Source of the DNA: Acidobacteriota bacterium | GTDB taxonomy: Bacteria > Acidobacteriota > Terriglobia > UBA7540 | NCBI GenBank assembly: GCA_021780055.1 | Contig: JAJXZM010000035.1 | Location: 1-5,184 of the forward strand | Direction: 5' to 3' | DNA: 5,184 bases | Shown here: positions 1 to 5,184 of the stretch, piece by piece | Layout: each line of letters begins with the position of its first letter | How positions within the stretch are numbered: position 1 is the stretch's first letter | Made by a program: the position numbers and the translations under genes | The notes under the pieces: generated by a model | Database searches by the model: none | The model's input: only the letters and a program-made list of their open reading frames with translations | Told to the model about the DNA's origin: nothing

Positions 1-175
1 CCTTGATGGCGGCTCTGACCATCTGAAGCATTGCGGGAGGAATGCTGGCGACGCTGATTCCATGATCTTTTTCCGCGTGTTCGGCGGCCAGTTTCATCAA
101 TTCTTCCTCGGTCTCGGCACGGATTTCTTGGGGGCAGTTGGTTCCCAAGTCGCTACAGCGCAAGAGCTTGCTCAT
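1..175 (-). CDS. DUF1059-family small metal-binding protein (3' end runs off the window)
   Basis: Reading the minus strand from an ATG at 175-173 gives 58 codons open to the window edge. The protein begins MSKLLRCSDLGTNC and continues with an acidic helix rich in Glu and Ala. The opening C-S-D-L-G-T-N-C block (Cys7, Cys14) followed by an E-E-E-L-M-K-L-A-A-E-H-A helix with His33 and His38 is the pattern I recognise from DUF1059 (COG5466, predicted small metal-binding proteins). Family members are usually about 55-65 residues, so only a few C-terminal residues are likely missing. The Cys/His set could bind a metal, but the function is not established. The start is fixed by a strong AAGGAGGA ribosome site 6 bases upstream; an in-frame ATG at 181-179 overlaps that site and is unlikely to be used. 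The gene is divergent from the secretion operon and no functional link to it is apparent. Confidence 0.85.
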   Translation of the reverse strand, partial: MSKLLRCSDLGTNCPQEIRAETEEELMKLAAEHAEKDHGISVASIPPAMLQMVRAAIK

Positions 176-180
176 ATTCA

Positions 181-188
181 TCCTCCTT
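181..188 (-). promoter_or_regulatory. Strong Shine-Dalgarno site of the DUF1059 gene
   Basis: The minus strand reads AAGGAGGA here, with AGGAGG at 187-182, 6 bases before the ATG at 175-173. This near-perfect site decides the start over the in-frame ATG at 181-179, which lies inside it. It is much stronger than any ribosome site in the divergent operon. Confidence 0.8.
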
Positions 189-215
189 GTCGTAATCGTG
201 AACCCCAGGTTGCAT

Positions 216-245
216 TTTATCACAATCAGTTTCCTACTTAGTTAA
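216..245 (-). promoter_or_regulatory. Candidate sigma70-type promoter for the DUF1059 gene
   Basis: On the minus strand, TTAACT (245-240, four of six matches to TTGACA) is followed after 18 bases by GATAAA (221-216, four of six matches to TATAAT). A TGT triplet sits directly upstream of the latter, fitting an extended -10 element. Transcription would start near position 209, giving a leader of about 34 bases that holds the strong ribosome site. The assignment is from consensus matching by eye only. Confidence 0.4.
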
Positions 246-291
246 TTCCTTCGATAGGCTACTTTGAGGGCCCTGCAACCGATATGTTCCC

Positions 292-321
292 TTGCTTTCA
301 GGCAACGTCTTCGCCGATAAT
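292..321 (+). promoter_or_regulatory. Candidate sigma70-type promoter for the secretion operon
   Basis: TTGCTT (292-297, three of six matches to TTGACA) and GATAAT (316-321, five of six matches to TATAAT) are separated by 18 bases. Transcription would start near 328, downstream of the ATG at 284, which would exclude that start and favour 365 for the secretin. A competing -10-like TATAAA lies at 328-333 but lacks a good -35. This is weak evidence from consensus matching only. Confidence 0.3.
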
Positions 322-323
322 GG

Positions 324-340
324 AGTCTATAAAAGTCTAT
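324..340 (+). repeat. Short direct repeat AGTCTAT x2, 10-base period
   Basis: AGTCTAT occurs at 324-330 and again at 334-340, separated by AAA, so the copies are offset by 10 bases, about one helical turn. The pair sits between the candidate promoter and the ribosome site of the secretin gene, where a regulator could bind. It is short enough to be chance, and no known operator is recognised. Confidence 0.3.
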
Positions 341-349
341 GTGTTTTGT

Positions 350-356
350 GGGGAAG
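350..356 (+). promoter_or_regulatory. Likely ribosome binding site of the secretin gene
   Basis: GGGGAAG lies 8 bases upstream of the ATG at 365. It is a moderate purine-rich match rather than a canonical AGGAGG. Together with the signal sequence that begins directly after the ATG, it supports 365 over the upstream in-frame ATGs at 284 and 320. Confidence 0.45.
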
Positions 357-364
357 TGTCTTTT

Positions 365-2173
365 ATGATGCGGCGGGTTGCGGGAGGGGTGGCGATTGCG
401 GCATTGCTGGTCTGCACAGCCTGTGCTCCGGGTAACGTGTACCTCCAGAAGGGCCGCAAAGCGGAACTCATGAAGGACTGGGACACGGCGCTGATCAACT
501 ACGAGAAGGCCGCCCAGTCAGAACCTGCGAATGCCGAATTTCAGCTCCAGGAAGCGCACGCGCGAATGGAAGCTTCCCTGTTCCACCTGGAACAGGGAAA
601 GAAATTTCTGCAGCAGCAACGGGTTCCGGAAGCCATCGGAGAGTTCCAGAAGTCCTTCAGCATAGATCCCAGCAACGAGGCTGCGAAACAGCAACTGGAC
701 CGTTTATTGTCTCAAGAAGTGGCAGTGAAGCAGGCGCGCGAGAATGGTCTGAAAGCAGCCATCAAGGCCAGCGAGCGCCAGCCCGCGTCCGCGTCGCCCG
801 AACTGAAACCTTTTCCGAAGGAACCGCTGACTCATTTCCGCATCAGCGCGGACAGCAAACGTGTCTATGAGACGCTCTGCAAACTCGCTGGATTGAATGT
901 CGCCTTCACGTCTGACTTCCAGGCCCAGCCGGTTTCAATGGATCTGAATAATGTGACGATTGAAAATGCGCTGCACATTCTTTCGTTGCAGACCCATACT
1001 TTCTGGAAAGTGATCACCTCAAACACCATGCTGGTTGTTCCTGACAACCCTTCCAACCGGCGCGATTACCAGACGGAGGTGACGAGAACAGTCTACCTGG
1101 ACAATTCTCTCAAACCCGCTGACCGAACGGCTATCACGACAGCTCTTAAGCAGATCCTGGCTATCCAGAAGATCATCGACAACCCAGGCGCGAACGCCAT
1201 CATCATCCGGGACACGCCCGAAAAGGTGAGCCAGGCTGTTGCCTTGATCCATGACCTTGACCGCGGCAAGGCCGAGATCATGATCGACGTAACTGTCTTG
1301 GAAGCGGACGCCGACCGGGTGCGGGACCTGGGTTTGACCCCGGCGACCGTTTCATCATCAGGCTCTGTTGCCTACGGACTTCAGGGAGGCGCCATTTACA
1401 ATCCCCTAAGCCAGTCCACTTTGGGCGGACACTTTGGGGTCAATTCTTATGGTCTGGTTCTTCCCAGCGCGATTGCGAATGCCATCCTGAGCGATTCCAC
1501 CACGCACATCATGCAGAGTCCGGAAATCCGCGTAACCGATGGGGATACCGCTACGCTGCGAATCGGAAGCCGCGTACCCTACGCCACCGGCAGTTTTGGC
1601 TTGCCGACGGCTGTGACTGCCACGACGAGCCAACCGAGCACGGGGTATGGGCTGGCCACAAATACGCAATTTCAGTTTCAGGATGTTGGAGTCAATGTGG
1701 ACCTGACGCCGCACCTGTTGCCCGATGGAGAAATCGCGATCCATGCCAAAATTGAGATTTCATCAGTGCAGCCGTCGGTCAACATTGCCGGCGTGAATGA
1801 GCCGACGTTCGGCCAGCGGCAAATTGAGCACGACATTCGGCTGGAAGAAGGAGAAACCAGTGTTCTGGGCGGCTTGCTGCAGACCACGGACACGACGACA
1901 GTTTCAGGCGTGCCCGGGCTTGCAAGTATTCCCGGCCTGAAGTACTTATTCAGCGATACTAAACACGAAAAGGTGCAAACGGACGTGCTGATTATGCTGA
2001 CTCCACGTGTCATCCGCTTGCCTGAATCGTCCGCGGAAACAGCTGCGACACAGACGCTGGCGGAACCCGTCGGAAAAACCTCAATCCCCACCCCTACGGC
2101 ACCTGCTGAATCTGTCCCTCCTGCGGCTCCCGAACCTGCGCCTCCTTCTCCGGGAAGGCTACCCCAACGGTAA
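365..2173 (+). CDS. gspD: TPR-containing secretin, GspD/PilQ-like outer-membrane channel with lipoprotein-like signal
   Basis: Forms the outer-membrane channel of a T2SS/T4P-type machine. With the start at 365 the protein has 602 residues. Residues 1-19 are a signal sequence (M-M-R-R, then a hydrophobic stretch) ending C-T-A before Cys20, a loose lipobox. Two TPR-like helical repeats follow at about 24-59 and 74-113. An STN/N0-like domain lies at about 157-225, a Secretin_N (N1-type) domain at about 240-301, and the secretin core at about 304-551. Residues 496-529 (G-E-T-S-V-L-G-G-L, then V-P-G-L-A-S-I-P-G-L-K-Y-L-F) match the classic secretin signature at all but one position. The N2 and N3 domains of classical GspD are not seen. 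A Pro/Ala-rich tail fills about 553-602. The longer frame from 284 would bury the signal sequence behind 27 residues; ATG 368 is also possible. The stop overlaps the next start (TAATG). PilQ or another secretin subtype is the main alternative name; the secretin call itself is secure. Confidence 0.92.
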   Translation: MMRRVAGGVAIAALLVCTACAPGNVYLQKGRKAELMKDWDTALINYEKAAQSEPANAEFQLQEAHARMEASLFHLEQGKKFLQQQRVPEAIGEFQKSFSIDPSNEAAKQQLDRLLSQEVAVKQARENGLKAAIKASERQPASASPELKPFPKEPLTHFRISADSKRVYETLCKLAGLNVAFTSDFQAQPVSMDLNNVTIENALHILSLQTHTFWKVITSNTMLVVPDNPSNRRDYQTEVTRTVYLDNSLKPADRTAITTALKQILAIQKIIDNPGANAIIIRDTPEKVSQAVALIHDLDRGKAEIMIDVTVLEADADRVRDLGLTPATVSSSGSVAYGLQGGAIYNPLSQSTLGGHFGVNSYGLVLPSAIANAILSDSTTHIMQSPEIRVTDGDTATLRIGSRVPYATGSFGLPTAVTATTSQPSTGYGLATNTQFQFQDVGVNVDLTPHLLPDGEIAIHAKIEISSVQPSVNIAGVNEPTFGQRQIEHDIRLEEGETSVLGGLLQTTDTTTVSGVPGLASIPGLKYLFSDTKHEKVQTDVLIMLTPRVIRLPESSAETAATQTLAEPVGKTSIPTPTAPAESVPPAAPEPAPPSPGRLPQR

Positions 2174-2658
2174 TGAGTGGGCTTTTTAGAAATCGGGCAA
2201 ACACGCGTACCGCCGGTGCCGGCTTTACGCTGGTGGAAATGATCGCAGCCATGACGATCATGATGCTGCTCACTACGGTTGCTCTTCCCGTGGCTGCCGT
2301 CGTGGTCCGGCGGGAGAAAGAACAGGAATTGAGAGAGGACCTCCGCACCATGCGGAACGCCATCGACCGCTACAAGGACTTTGCGGACCGGGGTATGATT
2401 CCCACGGAGATGGATACTTATGGTTATCCGCCCACGCTGGAGACGCTTGTCAAGGGCGTTCCCTTGAAAGGGAGTAAGGATAAGTACAAATTCCTTCGAA
2501 ATATTCCCGTTGATCCGATGACGGGCAACACGGATTGGGGAATGCGGTCGATGCAGGATGATCCCGACTCGCAAAGCTGGGGCGGCCAGGATGTTTTTGA
2601 CGTTTTTTCGAAGAGCACGGGTGTTGGTATGAATGGGATTCCTTATGTTGATTGGTAG
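2173..2658 (+). CDS. gspG: GspG-like pseudopilin (first of two)
   Basis: A 161-residue prepilin-like protein, a candidate major subunit of the periplasmic pseudopilus. A 17-residue basic leader ends in Gly17, then F-T-L-V-E-M begins the mature protein, with the conserved Glu at mature position 5. This is a type III signal for a prepilin peptidase and methylase. Residues 18-42 form the hydrophobic assembly helix. An amphipathic helix follows (E-D-L-R-T-M-R-N-A-I-D-R-Y), as in GspG. Then come the family's P-V-D-P-x-T-G stretch (112-118), a D-D-P-D-S-Q-S-W region that may correspond to the calcium-binding C-terminal part of GspG (inferred), and a G-I-P-Y-V-D-W end. The ATG shares one base with the secretin stop, so translation is probably coupled. 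A GGGAAGG about 13 bases upstream is rather far for a ribosome site. PulG/PilA-type naming is possible, but the C-terminal motifs favour GspG. Confidence 0.9.
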   Translation: MSGLFRNRANTRTAGAGFTLVEMIAAMTIMMLLTTVALPVAAVVVRREKEQELREDLRTMRNAIDRYKDFADRGMIPTEMDTYGYPPTLETLVKGVPLKGSKDKYKFLRNIPVDPMTGNTDWGMRSMQDDPDSQSWGGQDVFDVFSKSTGVGMNGIPYVDW

Positions 2659-3088
2659 GTCGAGCAATCCGGACTTGAAAGCTACTGGCAGCAGGCCGGT
2701 AGCAAAGTACGGCTTTACGCTGCTGGAATTGATGGTGGTTCTTACGCTGATCCTGATTCTTGCGGCGATGGCGGCTCCCAGCTATCGCGTAGCCATCATC
2801 CGGGCCCGTGAAACAGTGCTGAAGGATGACCTGTTCACCATGAGGAAGCTGATTGACCAATACACGCTGGACAAGAACCAGCCTCCATCGTCGCTGGATG
2901 ACCTGGTGCAGGCGGGCTATTTGCGCGGAGGGTTGCCGGTGGATCCTTTTACCGGCTCCAATCAGACCTGGCAGGTTGATATTGAAGAAGTTCCTTTGAG
3001 CCCGGAAGAGACCGTTCCGGGAGTGGTGGACGTTCACAGCGGTTCCGATGCACAGTCACTGGAGGGAACACCTTACAGCAGCTGGTAA
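2633..3088 (+). CDS. gspG: GspG-like pseudopilin (second of two)
   Basis: A 151-residue second prepilin-like protein. The leader ends at Gly27, followed by F-T-L-L-E-L with Glu at mature position 5, a hydrophobic helix at about 28-50, and an amphipathic helix with D-D-L-F-T-M-R-K-L-I-D-Q-Y. It shares P-V-D-P-x-T-G (102-108) and a G-x-P-Y-x-x-W end (145-151) with the preceding gene, so the two look like old tandem duplicates. The middle differs: here a short V-P-L-S-P-E-E-T-V-P-G loop replaces the Asp-rich region. The start is uncertain. ATG 2633 gives a 26-base overlap with the upstream gene and a 27-residue leader. ATG 2645 gives a 14-base overlap and a more usual 23-residue leader. Neither has a convincing ribosome site, so coupling is likely. 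It could be a second major pseudopilin or a minor pseudopilin capping the filament. Confidence 0.88.
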   Translation: MGFLMLIGRSSNPDLKATGSRPVAKYGFTLLELMVVLTLILILAAMAAPSYRVAIIRARETVLKDDLFTMRKLIDQYTLDKNQPPSSLDDLVQAGYLRGGLPVDPFTGSNQTWQVDIEEVPLSPEETVPGVVDVHSGSDAQSLEGTPYSSW

Positions 3089-3094
3089 GCATGC

Positions 3095-4299
3095 ATGAGC
3101 GAATACGTTTGCAGGCTTGGGACAGAGGCCGGTCAGGTCCTCAACCAGACGCATGAGGCGTCTTCAGAGGGGGAGCTGCGCTCTCGGCTGACTTCGCAGG
3201 GATACTACGTTTTTTCGGTCAGGCCCAAAAGCATCCTTTCGATGCGGGTTGGCCCGCCCCGCCGCACCAGGATCAAGGAAGATGATCTGCTGATCTTCAA
3301 TCAGCAGTTTGTGACGCTTTCCAAATCGGGGCTACCCCTGCAAAAATCGCTGGAAATGCTGGCCCGCCAGAGCCGCAGCGAAGGACTTCGCGCGGCAGTG
3401 GAAGATGTCAAGGAGCGGGTGCGCGGCGGGGCGCTGCTTTCGGAAGCCTTTGACGCCATCGGCAAGTTTCCCAAGATTTATTGCGCCACGCTTCGGGCCG
3501 GAGAGCGCAGCGGCACGCTGGATAAGGTTCTGACGCAATACGTCACCTATCAGAGGACCGCGCGGTCGTTCCGCAAGAAGTTCCTTTCGGCGCTGATCTA
3601 TCCGGCGTTTCTCCTGGTTTTTCTTGCCGGGCTGATCGTTCTGATTGACACTTTCATCATTCCCAGGTTTTCGGAGCTTTATAACGAATTGCAGGTTCCG
3701 ATGCCGCCGCTGACCGTGTTTGTGATCAGCCTGGGGCAGACGATCAAGCGGATGGGAGTTTTTGTTCTGTTGGGTTTTGTCCTTCTGGTTCTGGCGCTGC
3801 GTGCGGCGGGCAAGTCGCAGGCGGCGCGCATCCAGTGGGACAAGATCAAGTTCCAGCTTCCGGTTGTGGGAAGGCTGCTCCAGAAATTTTCAGTGGCGGA
3901 GTTTGTGCGGACGCTTTCAACGCTGCTCCAGGGCGGGCTCCCGATTGTAGCCGCGCTGCAGAGTTCGGCGGCATCGGTTTCGAGCCCTTTGCTCGCTCGT
4001 GGTCTGGAGCAGGCTAGAATAGAAGTGATGGGCGGGCGCCCTCTGAGCGAAAGCCTGCGCATGAGCGGCTTTTTTCCTCCCATGGCGCTCGACATGATCG
4101 AGGTGGGCGAAACCACGGGCGCGCTCCCGATCATGCTGGAGTCCGTGGCGGAATTTTTTGAAGAGGACGTAAACATCGACCTTTCAACGCTGGTGGCGAT
4201 GGTGGACCCCATCATGATTGCTTCCATCGCGATTGTGGTTGCTTTCGTGCTGGTGGCATTTTACTTACCGCTATTTTCACTGGCAGGGCAGGTGCATTG

Positions 4300-4300
<1 letters not shown>
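3095..4300 (+). CDS. gspF: GspF/PilC-family inner-membrane platform protein
   Basis: A polytopic inner-membrane protein that couples the assembly ATPase to pseudopilin assembly. Its 401 residues match the usual GspF length of about 400. An N-terminal cytoplasmic segment (Y-V-C-R-L-G-T, then G-Y-Y-V-F-S-V-R-P) precedes two T2SSF repeats at about 68-191 and 267-389. Both repeats carry the family pattern: F-N-Q-Q-F-V-T-L-S-K-S-G-L-P-L with G-E-R-S-G-T-L in the first, and F-V-R-T-L-S-T-L-L-Q-G-G-L-P-I with V-G-E-T-T-G-A-L in the second. Membrane segments lie at about 164-187, 221-237 and 370-394. The start is 6 bases after the preceding stop. An ATG at 3091 is in another frame and is not used. 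No strong ribosome site is seen, so coupling or reinitiation is likely. The stop overlaps the gspE start. PilC is the T4P name for the same family. Confidence 0.95.

Positions 4301-5184
<884 letters not shown>

Noticed and set aside
179..181. In-frame upstream ATG of the DUF1059 gene
   Set aside because: It overlaps the Shine-Dalgarno sequence itself; the ATG at 175-173 has ideal 6-base spacing.
261..278. AGGGCCCT palindrome (267-274) with matching TT/AA flanks in the intergenic region, considered as operator or terminator
   Set aside because: The perfect core is only 8 bases, there is no loop and no T-run, and the flanking match is broken. It is too small to support a terminator or a specific regulator site.
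1678..2667. Long minus-strand open frame (329 codons) antisense to the secretin and first pseudopilin
   Set aside because: It overlaps two genes with clear family motifs, has low-complexity His/Arg-rich composition and no recognisable domain. It is a shadow of the plus-strand coding bias.
3091..3094. ATG at 3091 as start of a gene after the second pseudopilin
   Set aside because: It is in a different frame from gspF; the GspF N-terminal pattern is read only from 3095.

Overview
The window carries most of an envelope-spanning secretion or pilus assembly locus of the type II secretion / type IV pilus superfamily. A small divergent gene sits at its left edge. The DNA is moderately GC-rich (roughly 55-60% by eye) and densely coding, with overlapping genes. 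A Gram-negative (diderm) organism is implied by the outer-membrane secretin with its lipoprotein-like signal. The gene order (secretin with N-terminal TPRs, two GspG-like pseudopilins, GspF, GspE) and the protein style resemble clusters I associate with Acidobacteriota. That assignment is inference from memory, not from a search.

Layout: positions 1-175 (minus strand) encode nearly all of a DUF1059-type small metal-binding protein, with a strong Shine-Dalgarno sequence. Positions 176-364 are a divergent intergenic region with candidate promoters on both strands and a short direct repeat. From 365 to the right edge, five plus-strand genes form one compact operon: a lipoprotein-like TPR-secretin (gspD-like, 365-2173), a GspG-like pseudopilin (2173-2658), a second GspG-like pseudopilin (2633-3088), the inner-membrane platform protein GspF (3095-4300), and the 5' part of the assembly ATPase GspE (4300 to beyond 5184). 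The GspE frame is open to the end of the window and stops just before the expected Walker A motif. Three of the four junctions overlap, and the fourth has a 6-base gap.

How the genes work together: in this superfamily GspE hydrolyses ATP at the cytoplasmic face of GspF. GspF drives assembly of prepilin-peptidase-processed pseudopilins into a periplasmic filament, which pushes substrate (or a pilus) through the secretin channel. Missing from the window are a prepilin peptidase, GspC, the minor pseudopilins GspH-K, and GspL/GspM or PilM/N/O. They may lie downstream or elsewhere, or be replaced.

The most notable points are the secretin's domain architecture (lipidation-like signal + TPRs + only an STN/N0 and one N1-like domain + secretin core + Pro-rich tail), which suggests a self-piloted secretin, and the tandem, divergent GspG pair sharing a C-terminal G-x-P-Y-x-x-W ending. 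I see no clear evidence of a wholly new system. This is best described as a variant T2SS/T4P-like machine.
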